42,959 nt of DNA from a virus, in IMG/VR virus record IMGVR_UViG_3300027856_000451, positions 1-42,959 of that record; one strand, 5' to 3'. Each line of letters starts with the position of its first letter. Position 1 is the first letter of the stretch. The position numbers were made by a program, and so were the translations under genes. This document shows, piece after piece, positions 8,163 through 14,711 of this stretch. The notes beneath the pieces were generated by a model that had not been told where the DNA came from, did not search any database, and worked only from the letters and a program-made list of their open reading frames with translations.

Positions 8163-8386
8163 AAAAACTAGATTGGAAGTCATTCGCGATTGGTATATTA
8201 TTGACCACTACGATCGTACTCGGAACAGGTGCTACGTCCAGCCCTTTAATTATTTCTTGGGACCCAACTCAACAGTGGGAGTATAAAACCTCTAACACTA
8301 AAAACATTCCTGAAGGATGGGAGCCATTTGCTTACGATAGCAACGATAATTTTGATCCACTACTCTTAAGGCGTCGTATCAAATAA
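8159..8386 (+). CDS. Small exported or membrane-anchored protein (weak DUF4177 resemblance)
   Basis: A 75-residue protein with an N-terminal hydrophobic segment (about residues 9-28, IGILLTTTIVLGTGA) that could be a signal peptide or anchor. The exported part reads WEYKT...PEGWEPFAY...LLLRRRIK, which echoes the short DUF4177 pattern (YEYKT...GWEL...RR). It sits directly before a lipoprotein gene. An inner-membrane/outer-membrane spanin pair is one possibility, but the exported part is short and has no coiled coil. Function unknown. Confidence 0.55.
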   Translation: MKKLDWKSFAIGILLTTTIVLGTGATSSPLIISWDPTQQWEYKTSNTKNIPEGWEPFAYDSNDNFDPLLLRRRIK

Positions 8387-8391
8387 TAATC

Positions 8392-8688
8392 ATGAAAAAA
8401 CTAACCCTATCTACTGTAATCTTTTTAACGGGATGTAGTAGTTGGGAAACTGTAGAATATCATCCTCACGATCACTGGCATAACCAAAGTACACTTTATA
8501 TATATGATGATACCCACCGTTACCATAATCATTATAGAAGACATCATAGAGAAAGAGATAGGGTATCTAAACCATATACCCCACCACCAAGTAGGCCAAC
8601 CCCTCCTAGATCTGTAAGCCCGCCTAGTTATAGAAATTCAAACCCCCCTGCTGAAACAAGAAAGCCAGGACAAAAACACGACCCATGA
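8392..8688 (+). CDS. His/Pro-rich lipoprotein
   Basis: A 98-residue protein with a lipoprotein signal. MKKLTLSTVIFLTGCSSW carries a lipobox FLTGC with the lipidated Cys at 15, so the mature protein would sit on the inner or outer membrane facing the periplasm. The mature part is unusual: a His/Tyr/Arg-rich stretch (residues 24-55, about ten His) followed by a Pro/Ser-rich tail. The His cluster could bind metal. A Pro-rich lipoprotein next to a small membrane protein also resembles an o-spanin, but no i-spanin-like coiled coil is present. It lies 5 nt after the preceding gene. Confidence 0.6.
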   Translation: MKKLTLSTVIFLTGCSSWETVEYHPHDHWHNQSTLYIYDDTHRYHNHYRRHHRERDRVSKPYTPPPSRPTPPRSVSPPSYRNSNPPAETRKPGQKHDP

Positions 8689-8714
8689 AAAAAAGGGCTT
8701 GCTTTCGCAAGCCC
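8688..8714 (-). terminator. Rho-independent terminator for the outer-membrane protein gene
   Basis: GGGCTTGC (8695-8702) and GCAAGCCC (8707-8714) form a perfect 8-bp stem with a 4-nt loop. Read on the minus strand the stem is followed by a run of seven T (complement of 8688-8694), the classic intrinsic terminator form. It lies 29 nt beyond the stop of the minus-strand gene at 8744-9433. The plus-strand side lacks a long T run but could also slow transcripts from 8392-8688. Confidence 0.85.
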
Positions 8715-8743
8715 CTGACTCCCCATATTTTTAGTATTCTATT

Positions 8744-9433
8744 CTAGAATGAGTATCTCACACCGACTGATGTTGACCAACCATCTTCATCTCCGAAAGG
8801 CGAATCATCGCTATTCAGATAAAAAATGTTAACATAAGGCTTTAACACTTCAAACCCGTCATAGTTTAAAGAACTACCATATTTTTGGTAGTCATGTAAA
8901 TCAAATGAACCGAGTTCTACATAAGGTGTTAAACTTAAGTTATCGATAAAAGGTACATCGATATCGTGTCCCGCAATATCAATAGTAACACCAGAATAAT
9001 CTAGATCTTGGTTATCCCAAAGGGTTAAACCAACAGTTGCACACTTACTAATTAAAGGTAAATTAGTAAAATTAGCACCCAGACCAACTTCTGTACTATT
9101 GACCGCTGCGTTATGATGTTGTACTTCAACAGAACCGTCAATTTTTAGACCAAAAAGATCATAAGACCGACCCAATCCTAAAACTGAGTGGTTTATACTA
9201 TCAGATCCACCAAGACGTGGAATGTTGTATACCCCACCAAAAGCATTTGCCCATCCGAGGTCATAACTACCGTTGAATCCAACTCCAAGAGCGTCTTCAG
9301 AATAGTTTAGGCCACGAACATAATGCTCGGTTTCGTATTGAAGTGTACCTGTTAACGACAAGCCTTCTGCTTGTACATTTTGTGTGAATAAACACACAGC
9401 CGACATAATGAGAAAAGATAATGTTTTCTTCAT
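8744..9433 (-). CDS. Outer-membrane beta-barrel protein
   Basis: A 229-residue protein. It has a clear Sec signal peptide (MKKTLSFLIMSAVCLF... cleavage probably after VQA at about residue 22). Alternating hydrophobic and polar strands rich in Gly, Tyr and Asp follow, and the C-terminus is SVGVRYSF, whose terminal Phe is the usual signal for barrel assembly. The N-terminal pattern (LQYETEHYVRGLNYSEDALGVG) resembles the TIGR02001/Gcw_chp family of small bacterial barrels. A phage product of this kind would be placed in the host outer membrane, perhaps to block superinfection or change permeability. It has a late-type octamer 9 nt upstream and an intrinsic terminator downstream, so it is its own unit. 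Confidence 0.8.
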   Translation of the reverse strand: MKKTLSFLIMSAVCLFTQNVQAEGLSLTGTLQYETEHYVRGLNYSEDALGVGFNGSYDLGWANAFGGVYNIPRLGGSDSINHSVLGLGRSYDLFGLKIDGSVEVQHHNAAVNSTEVGLGANFTNLPLISKCATVGLTLWDNQDLDYSGVTIDIAGHDIDVPFIDNLSLTPYVELGSFDLHDYQKYGSSLNYDGFEVLKPYVNIFYLNSDDSPFGDEDGWSTSVGVRYSF

Positions 9434-9442
9434 ATTGACTAT

Positions 9443-9450
9443 TATTTATT
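9443..9450 (-). promoter_or_regulatory. T4-late-like octamer AATAAATA (minus strand)
   Basis: AATAAATA on the minus strand lies 9 nt before the outer-membrane protein ATG. A weaker sigma70-like reading (TTGATA, 16 bp, AATAAT) overlaps it, so the class of this promoter is less certain. Confidence 0.4.
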
Positions 9451-9483
9451 CAAATCTCTACATATCAATAGATAAAAAAAATA

Positions 9484-9491
9484 GATAAATA
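9484..9491 (+). promoter_or_regulatory. T4-late-like octamer GATAAATA
   Basis: GATAAATA followed by TTAAT and the ATG at 9497, a 5-nt gap, for the MscS-like gene. Confidence 0.5.
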
Positions 9492-9496
9492 TTAAT

Positions 9497-9889
9497 ATGG
9501 ACGGGGTAATTAATTCTGATCACTTCGAGTCAGTTATAAAAAATCTTGGCAACGAATATCTTTGGGTTGCGGTAGGAATAGCAATCACGTTTTTTTGCAG
9601 AGACTTAATAATGAATTTTGTGCAAGGAATGCTAGTTTTCTTAGGTTCTAACATCGAGAACGACGATATAATTTATATTAGCGGGAGACAAGCCAGGGTA
9701 GTTAGAAAAGGGTTTAAAGGTACCGTATTTTATATGACTGATAGAAAAACTAAAATGATAGTCCCTAACGAACAATTAAAATTTCTTACTATTGAAAGAA
9801 AATTACCAATAAACGGTAAAAGTTACTTATTAAAAGGTTCAGATCCAGACTTTAATGAAGATGATAAGTTGGAGATTGATAAATACTAG
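9497..9889 (+). CDS. Miniature MscS-like mechanosensitive-channel domain protein
   Basis: A 130-residue protein with one predicted transmembrane segment near residues 21-50 (WVAVGIAITFF...FVQGMLVFLG). A beta-rich domain follows, with IYISGRQARVV, GFKGTVFYMTDRKT and MIVPNEQL. This tracks the MscS pore helix TM3 plus beta domain: E. coli MscS has VGLALQGSLSNLAAG, then a Gly-rich strand, then the IPN motif. TM1, TM2 and the C-terminal alpha/beta cage are absent, so this is a pore-and-beta-domain minimal form. It might oligomerise by itself, insert in host MscS rings, or act in lysis. The 5-nt distance from the late octamer argues for late expression. Confidence 0.6.
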   Translation: MDGVINSDHFESVIKNLGNEYLWVAVGIAITFFCRDLIMNFVQGMLVFLGSNIENDDIIYISGRQARVVRKGFKGTVFYMTDRKTKMIVPNEQLKFLTIERKLPINGKSYLLKGSDPDFNEDDKLEIDKY

Positions 9890-9909
9890 TTGAACGTATA
9901 TATAAACAT

Positions 9910-10086
9910 ATGGACAGTCAAAAACAACTTATTCTAGATACGGTAGCAACTTATATTAAGAACGTAGATTTATATACTGAAAAAAATAATAAGTCTGCAT
10001 CTACTAGAGCTCGGAAAGCATTAGCTGATTTGGTAAAGCTGTGTAGAGATGAGCGAAAAACTATATTAGAATCACGAAAAAAATAA
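9910..10086 (+). CDS. Histone H1/Hc1-like small DNA-binding protein
   Basis: A 58-residue basic protein in the gap after the MscS-like gene. Residues 25-58 contain NNKSASTRARKALADLVKLC followed by RDERKTI and a Lys-rich end. This follows the pattern of the chlamydial Hc1 family, (G)NKAAxxRxRxxxxxLxK...RKE, which compacts nucleoid DNA. The N-terminal 20 residues form a helix. Its stop overlaps the ATG of the next gene (TAATG). It could coat phage DNA, bind host nucleoid, or be an internal head protein. Resemblance is by eye over about 35 residues. Confidence 0.6.
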   Translation: MDSQKQLILDTVATYIKNVDLYTEKNNKSASTRARKALADLVKLCRDERKTILESRKK

Positions 10087-10535
10087 TGATTAGCAACTTT
10101 TCAAAAATTTATCGCAGATACATTGTTCAAGAAATTAATGTTCCCGAAGACGACATTGTTGGCTTGGTAGAAAAAATCTATATTGATGGTATTGGTGAAG
10201 TCGACGCAAAAATAGACTCTGGAAATGGAGCTTATAATGTTATCAATGGTGAAATTTTAAAGAAACGCGGCGAAAACATAATAGTGAAAACTATCGATGG
10301 TAAAAAATTAAAAAAGAAAGTTGTAGATCATGTAGTAATTCATATCGGGTCCGGTGTTAAAGAAGATCGGCCTGTAGTACTATTTGATATAAAATTAGGG
10401 GATGAAGAATACAAAGACGTACCATTTTCTATAGCAGATAGAAGTGAAAATGAATTTCCTGTATTAATTGGAAAGCTATTCTTATCCAAAATAGATAAAT
10501 TAATCGACGTTGATAAAGAGTACGAACAGGAATAA
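10086..10535 (+). CDS. Retropepsin-like aspartic protease (RimB/ATP-dependent zinc protease family) with propeptide-like N-terminus
   Basis: A 149-residue protein. VDAKIDSGNGAYNVI (39-53) holds the D44-S-G catalytic motif of retropepsin-like proteases. The downstream strands RPVVLFDIKLGDE, then FSIADRSENEFPVLIGK, match the RimB-like family catalogued as ATP-dependent zinc protease (DxG..., LxDRS...P(L/V)LIGR). Such proteins are single-domain and would need to dimerise for activity. The N-terminus MISNFSKIYRRYIVQE ends in V-Q-E, close to the (I/L)-x-E site of tagged proteins, so it may be made as a proprotein and packaged in the head. It overlaps the Hc1-like gene by 1 nt. Confidence 0.7.
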   Translation: MISNFSKIYRRYIVQEINVPEDDIVGLVEKIYIDGIGEVDAKIDSGNGAYNVINGEILKKRGENIIVKTIDGKKLKKKVVDHVVIHIGSGVKEDRPVVLFDIKLGDEEYKDVPFSIADRSENEFPVLIGKLFLSKIDKLIDVDKEYEQE

Positions 10536-10543
10536 GTCATTAC

Positions 10544-11293
10544 GTGTCTTTAATACGACCTGAAGTTCTAGAGTTATTTCCTACACCAATTTTCTTATGT
10601 GAGATAGATAAAAAGTCTACTAAAAAAATAAGCAGTCTTATTTATAAAGAATATAAGACAAATTGCGACGATGTAGAAACGTGGGATAAAACAAAACCTG
10701 GTGTAACAAATAATCTTTTTGCTAAAAAAATTATAGAAGGCTTTTGTAAAGGGGAAAATGTTTCCAGTTTTCAGACAAATCCTGATCTACAAAATAGAAA
10801 AGAATTTTCTTTTGTAAATGATCTTATTTTTAATGCATGTAGAGAATGGGAATCTAGAACAAATATAGAAGTCGATACTTTTGATATTTCACTAATGTGG
10901 GCTAATATATATAGACCAAATGGTCAAAACCCAGAACATTTTCATCCTAATAGTTTTCTCAGTGGTATTATATGTGTAGAAGACCCTCAAACCACTGCTC
11001 ATAACGGAGTGAAAATGGCACTCGGTGGTACGACTTTTTACGCCCCAAACAATCAAAATTTTGTTATTACTCCTAGAGTTAAAGAAGAAGGCTCTCGTTA
11101 TTATTCTCCAACTATACGGCCTGAATTTCGAGATGGTATGATGATTATTTTTCCATCATGGTTAAGACATGCCGCAACCCCATACCATCCAAACGAAATA
11201 GATAAAGAGAAATTTAGAGTGACAATGTCTTTTAATGTGAATATAAGAGGTAAAGTTGGTTCTGTCGATCAATTAACACACAGTATTTCTTAA
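10544..11293 (+). CDS. 2-oxoglutarate/Fe(II)-dependent oxygenase-like protein (TIGR02466 type)
   Basis: A 249-residue protein beginning with GTG. It has the cupin-type oxygenase core: EHFHPNSFLSG (H132/H134 region), a distal histidine in IIFPSWLRHA (H209), and an Arg for 2-oxoglutarate binding in FRVTMSFN (R225). The order N-x-H-x-H, P-S-W-L-x-H and R-x-(S/T)-x-S-F-N is that of the putative 2OG-Fe(II) oxygenase family TIGR02466, common in marine T4-like phages. It would hydroxylate an unknown substrate in the cytoplasm. Its 3' end overlaps the convergent minus-strand gene by 4 nt. Confidence 0.8.
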   Translation: MSLIRPEVLELFPTPIFLCEIDKKSTKKISSLIYKEYKTNCDDVETWDKTKPGVTNNLFAKKIIEGFCKGENVSSFQTNPDLQNRKEFSFVNDLIFNACREWESRTNIEVDTFDISLMWANIYRPNGQNPEHFHPNSFLSGIICVEDPQTTAHNGVKMALGGTTFYAPNNQNFVITPRVKEEGSRYYSPTIRPEFRDGMMIIFPSWLRHAATPYHPNEIDKEKFRVTMSFNVNIRGKVGSVDQLTHSIS

Positions 11294-11847
11294 TCCATTA
11301 CAAATACTTCTACTAACTTATCAATAACTGCTTGATCGTTGGATAAATCGATTTTTGTTCTTTCTTGAGCCTCAAGTTTTTCCATTTCTTTAATTCGCTC
11401 ATTTCCTAAGTCTTCATAGTCACCGTAAACGTTTTCTTCGTCTATTACATCAAATGTGATATCCAGATCATCTGAATCTGAATGTAATTGAGGTATATAT
11501 TGTGCTATATCATGAAACACTAAATTGAATAATTGTTTTGTTTCATAATCTGATTTATTTTTACTTCTTGCTACAAAATCTTCAATATCTTCAACACTTA
11601 CTTTGCCTTTTAATTGTCCAATTGGATCAGTTAAAGAACCATAACACATTACAAACAAATACTTCTTAGTAATAGTAGCACAATCTTTAATAACAAAATA
11701 AGCCGGTTTTTGTTTAATTACAATTCCTGTTTCGGGGTCTTCAGCTGCTTTAGCTGCGGGTCCATAAAGCTTCCGTTCTCTTAAACTACTAACTTTTAAA
11801 ATAGCTTTTTCAAATCCGTAAGAATCTTCTTTTTTCGTTCTAGCCAC
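11290..11847 (-). CDS. Hypothetical acidic protein, minus strand
   Basis: A 185-residue protein starting at GTG (complement at 11845-11847). The first 60 residues are basic and beta-rich; the C-terminal half is very acidic (HSDSDDLDITFDVIDEENVYGDYEDLG). I do not recognise a family. It has no signal peptide or metal motif. It lies directly downstream of FolE on the same strand, 8 nt away, but carries its own late-type octamer overlapping the FolE stop region. That arrangement suggests it is expressed late and independently of FolE. Function unknown. Confidence 0.55.
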   Translation of the reverse strand: MARTKKEDSYGFEKAILKVSSLRERKLYGPAAKAAEDPETGIVIKQKPAYFVIKDCATITKKYLFVMCYGSLTDPIGQLKGKVSVEDIEDFVARSKNKSDYETKQLFNLVFHDIAQYIPQLHSDSDDLDITFDVIDEENVYGDYEDLGNERIKEMEKLEAQERTKIDLSNDQAVIDKLVEVFVMD

Positions 11848-11852
11848 AGAAG

Positions 11853-11860
11853 TATTTAGA
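11853..11860 (-). promoter_or_regulatory. Late-like octamer TCTAAATA (minus strand)
   Basis: On the minus strand TCTAAATA, then CTTCT, then the GTG of the 11290-11847 gene, a 5-nt gap. It overlaps the end of the FolE gene. Confidence 0.4.
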
Positions 11861-12518
11861 TTGAAGGTGATCTATTCCAAGAGTCAACAAAGTGATAAAA
11901 TTCTGCTCTTGTTTTTTCATCATCATAAAACGATCCAGTTAATTTAGACGTTTTCATCTCACAACCATCGTGCTTAACCCCTCTTAAACAAGCACAAGTA
12001 TGTGTTGCACTAACTAATACTGCTACACCAGCGTTCTTTTCACATACATGACTTATTGCTTTTTGAATTTGCATAGTAAGCCCTTCCTGTATTTGAGGAC
12101 GTCTTGCATAGTATTCAACAATACGATTAAGCTTACTAAGTCCAATTACTCTACCTTCTAAACTTGGAATATATGCTACATGAGCCCTACCAGTAAAAGG
12201 TAAATGGTGATGACTACAAAGACTCTTAATAGGAATACCACCTTGAAAAACAATACCATCATAACCATCAGAAGGAAATGATGTAACTTTAGGTGGTTCT
12301 GAATAACAACCAACTGCCATATCATTAACAAAAGCTTTTGCAACTCTCATTGGAGTATTATCGCTATTCGGATCATTTCTCCAATCAAAGCCAAGTGCAT
12401 CTAAATACGCTTCATATGCTTTAGAAGCGTTATTAATAATAGACTGGCGTTCCTCTTCAGTTCTGGGTTTAGAACTATTTGCAGTTGGTAATAAGAATTC
12501 TTTAACTCTATCTGACAT
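11856..12518 (-). CDS. folE: GTP cyclohydrolase I
   Basis: A 220-residue protein of normal length for the family. It catalyses GTP to dihydroneopterin triphosphate, the first step toward folate and toward 7-deazaguanines. CSHHHLPFTGRAHVAY (101-116) gives zinc ligands C101 and H104, and THTCACLRGV (172-181) gives C175. The central block GRVIGLSKLNRIVEYYARRPQ is the usual FolE signature. It is read from a strong sigma70-type promoter (TTGATT, 16 bp, TATAAT) only 8 nt before the ATG. With QueD and QueE in the same window it most likely feeds preQ0 or queuosine-type synthesis, for modification of phage DNA or host tRNA. Confidence 0.95.
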   Translation of the reverse strand: MSDRVKEFLLPTANSSKPRTEEERQSIINNASKAYEAYLDALGFDWRNDPNSDNTPMRVAKAFVNDMAVGCYSEPPKVTSFPSDGYDGIVFQGGIPIKSLCSHHHLPFTGRAHVAYIPSLEGRVIGLSKLNRIVEYYARRPQIQEGLTMQIQKAISHVCEKNAGVAVLVSATHTCACLRGVKHDGCEMKTSKLTGSFYDDEKTRAEFYHFVDSWNRSPSI

Positions 12519-12526
12519 ATCCTATG

Positions 12527-12554
12527 ATTATAAAGGCTTTACTTCTTTAATCAA
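12527..12554 (-). promoter_or_regulatory. Sigma70-type promoter of folE
   Basis: On the minus strand -35 TTGATT (complement of 12549-12554), 16-bp spacer, -10 TATAAT (complement of 12527-12532), then 8 nt to the ATG. Transcription would start within 1-2 nt of the start codon. Confidence 0.8.
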
Positions 12555-12556
12555 GG

Positions 12557-12564
12557 TTTAAATA
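12557..12564 (+). promoter_or_regulatory. Late-like octamer TTTAAATA
   Basis: TTTAAATA followed by AAAG and the ATG at 12569, a 4-nt gap. It lies back to back with the folE promoter. Confidence 0.4.
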
Positions 12565-12568
12565 AAAG

Positions 12569-13180
12569 ATGCCCTTCATTCATGAGCATGATCTTTGCTT
12601 CGTACATATCCCAAAGACAGGGGGTATCTCTATTATTAATAAATTTGGCATAAAAGATAATTCTTTGAATACATGTTATAGAGAAGAAGAACTTCCGTAT
12701 TATTGCAATGAAAAAGGTAAAGAGTTAATCTTTTCACCTCAACATTTTACTCCAAGTATGATAAAAGAAAGATATGAAATTTTTTATAATCCATACAAAA
12801 AATTTACAATAGTAAGGAACCCATATACAAGAGCAATATCTGAATATTTCTTTAGAGAAAGAAATGTTACAACATTTGATAATGATCAATTTTTAAGGTG
12901 GTGGCAAACATTTACATACTCTAATTGTGATCATTTTTTATCTCAAAGTACATATTTTGAAGATATTAATTATGATTATGTAATAAGATATGAAAACTTA
13001 GAACAAGAATTCAATGATATGTGTAAAGAAGAAGGTGTACCTGAAGGGTTACCTCATATGAATAAATCTCGTATTGATACTTGTTCTTGTGTTCCTTTAT
13101 TAACTAAGGAATCCGTAGAATTCATTAATACTCTTTATATAGAGGATTTTACCAAATTTAATTATAAATTATTACCATGA
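12569..13180 (+). CDS. Sulfotransferase-family protein
   Basis: A 203-residue protein with an intact 5'-phosphosulfate loop, FVHIPKTGGISIINKFG (11-27, catalytic K16). It also has a 3'-phosphate-binding motif, FTIVRNPYTRAISEYFF, near residues 76-92. The C-terminal half (YDYVIRYENLEQEFNDMC) contains the conserved YE-N-L-x-x-(D/E)F segment of carbohydrate sulfotransferases. It would move sulfate from PAPS to a glycan. The stop overlaps the next ATG by 4 nt, linking it to a glycosyltransferase, so a sulfated sugar is a reasonable product. It is only loosely similar to the other sulfotransferase at 6696-7343. Confidence 0.8.
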   Translation: MPFIHEHDLCFVHIPKTGGISIINKFGIKDNSLNTCYREEELPYYCNEKGKELIFSPQHFTPSMIKERYEIFYNPYKKFTIVRNPYTRAISEYFFRERNVTTFDNDQFLRWWQTFTYSNCDHFLSQSTYFEDINYDYVIRYENLEQEFNDMCKEEGVPEGLPHMNKSRIDTCSCVPLLTKESVEFINTLYIEDFTKFNYKLLP

Positions 13181-14262
13181 AACCTATCTTAGTTACCTGT
13201 GTTTACGATGCAAGATCTGATTGGCTCTGCGGAGGTAAAGATAATGATGAAGAATTATATGAAACTTCTTTAAAAAATCTTTCCAAGCTTGGCATGCCAT
13301 TACATTTATATTGTTGGCCACATGAAGTAGGTTTATTAACTTCAATTGTAGAAAAATACTGGAAAAAATTTAAAGTTATCGGGTTAGATTTATTTGAATG
13401 GCCTAGATCTTATGAAATTTTAGAAACTAAGAATAAATTTGTATGGCATAAACTTCAAGATGGTAAAGATGACGGTAACACATATATGTTTTGTCCGAGA
13501 AATGAACTTCTTTGTCACTGGAAGTTAGAATGGTGTAGAAGAGCTAAAGATAACGAATGGGGCTGCGATAGAGTGGTGTGGATAGATGCAGGTGTTACAG
13601 AGTGGTGTAAAATACCAGAATCACTTGGAGGTGCTGAATACGTTTATAGTATGAATGGACAAATGGAAGAAAGGTACCCCGACTCTCACTTCTATCCGAA
13701 AAATAAAAACAATATTTTTACTCCCAAGTTTACATCCGGTTTAAAACGTATATGGAAACAAAAAAAATGGTTTCATATAACTCAAGGTACTCAAAACGAT
13801 AGATTAGCTGAATATGACTGGAAAGAGAATAACAGATTTGTTTCTAAGGTATTAAAAGATGAATTTGGTTGGAAATGCGGTTCGCAATACAATCAAGACG
13901 AACATTTAGACAAAAAAACATTTACATTAGACCCCACACAAACAAAAAACGTAGATACACAAATTACAACAGAATACCCTAATTGGACAGTGGGTACTAT
14001 TTTCGGTGGCGAGTTTGAAGAATTAGAAAAAGTTATTTTCCCTATGTATATGAAGCTATTGGATATATTCACTAGTAACCATGATGTGCACCCTTTTACT
14101 GAGGAACCATTTTACAGTATTATAGCAGAAATACATAACTACAACTTATTTTGGTTCAATCAATGGTCGCATGACAAGAAGAAAGAACCTTGTTGCCATG
14201 GTGCTGGTCAAAAACCGTTTTACTCAACTATTCAAGACATTATTAACTATAAAAAAGATTAA
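13177..14262 (+). CDS. HtrL/YibB-like glycosyltransferase
   Basis: A 361-residue protein beginning MKPILVTCVYDARSDW, like the (I)VTxxYDxGRxxW start of the HtrL/YibB (WlaTC) family. It continues with a Tyr/Trp-rich domain that has DRVVWIDAGV near residues 128-137, the acidic strand that binds the nucleotide sugar in GT-A folds. VGTIFGGEFEELEKV follows at about 267-281. Family members are linked to lipopolysaccharide or capsule sugars. It overlaps the sulfotransferase upstream by 4 nt. No membrane segment is seen. Acceptor and donor unknown. Confidence 0.65.
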   Translation: MKPILVTCVYDARSDWLCGGKDNDEELYETSLKNLSKLGMPLHLYCWPHEVGLLTSIVEKYWKKFKVIGLDLFEWPRSYEILETKNKFVWHKLQDGKDDGNTYMFCPRNELLCHWKLEWCRRAKDNEWGCDRVVWIDAGVTEWCKIPESLGGAEYVYSMNGQMEERYPDSHFYPKNKNNIFTPKFTSGLKRIWKQKKWFHITQGTQNDRLAEYDWKENNRFVSKVLKDEFGWKCGSQYNQDEHLDKKTFTLDPTQTKNVDTQITTEYPNWTVGTIFGGEFEELEKVIFPMYMKLLDIFTSNHDVHPFTEEPFYSIIAEIHNYNLFWFNQWSHDKKKEPCCHGAGQKPFYSTIQDIINYKKD

Positions 14263-14265
14263 ATA
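14258..14265 (+). promoter_or_regulatory. T4-late-like octamer ATTAAATA
   Basis: ATTAAATA followed by CTAAT and the ATG at 14271, a 5-nt gap. It overlaps the stop of the preceding gene. Confidence 0.5.
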
Positions 14266-14270
14266 CTAAT

Positions 14271-14711
14271 ATGATGAAAAGCTTTGACATTATATTAGCT
14301 GAATGTTTAAAAAACAAAGGCTTGAAGTATATAAGATTCAAAGTAGACCCTACATTAAATTCAGGATTTGAAAAATCTGAAAGTTATGAAGGTTTTGTAC
14401 TTCAAGAGTTAAGTTTTGAAAGTTGTGGTCCAGCTTTACCGCCGCTATTAAAGGTGCTGATGCCTGGAGGCCCTTTACCGGGTATATTCGACATCAACGA
14501 ACCTGTATTAACTCCTTCAAAACCTAATTCTGTTAAAATGTTTAAAAAATACATTGCTAAGAAATTAAAAGATAAAATTAGCAAAAAAGAATTTGAACAG
14601 ATAAGAAATACCAATAATATAGATGATATTGAACAGTATCTAAGAATTGGTGGGGTAGATGATAACGAACTAACCAAAATTTACAAATCCATATTAAAAA
14701 ATGCCGCTTAA
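14271..14711 (+). CDS. Tagged hypothetical protein
   Basis: A 146-residue protein starting [11 protein letters not shown], whose L-A-E at 9-11 is the same type of ending as the T4 capsid-targeting peptide (FIAE). A second candidate site, FVLQE, lies near residues 43-47. The middle is Pro/Gly-rich ([18 protein letters not shown]) and the C-terminus is a basic helical domain. It has a late octamer 5 nt upstream, consistent with a virion protein. The ATG at 14274 is an alternative start. The gene overlaps the next by 11 nt. No enzyme motif is visible. Confidence 0.6.
   Translation: MMKSFDIILAECLKNKGLKYIRFKVDPTLNSGFEKSESYEGFVLQELSFESCGPALPPLLKVLMPGGPLPGIFDINEPVLTPSKPNSVKMFKKYIAKKLKDKISKKEFEQIRNTNNIDDIEQYLRIGGVDDNELTKIYKSILKNAA

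Noticed and set aside
8159-8688. Confident spanin pair
   Set aside because: The inner-membrane candidate has only about 45 exported residues and no coiled coil. It is kept only as a possibility.
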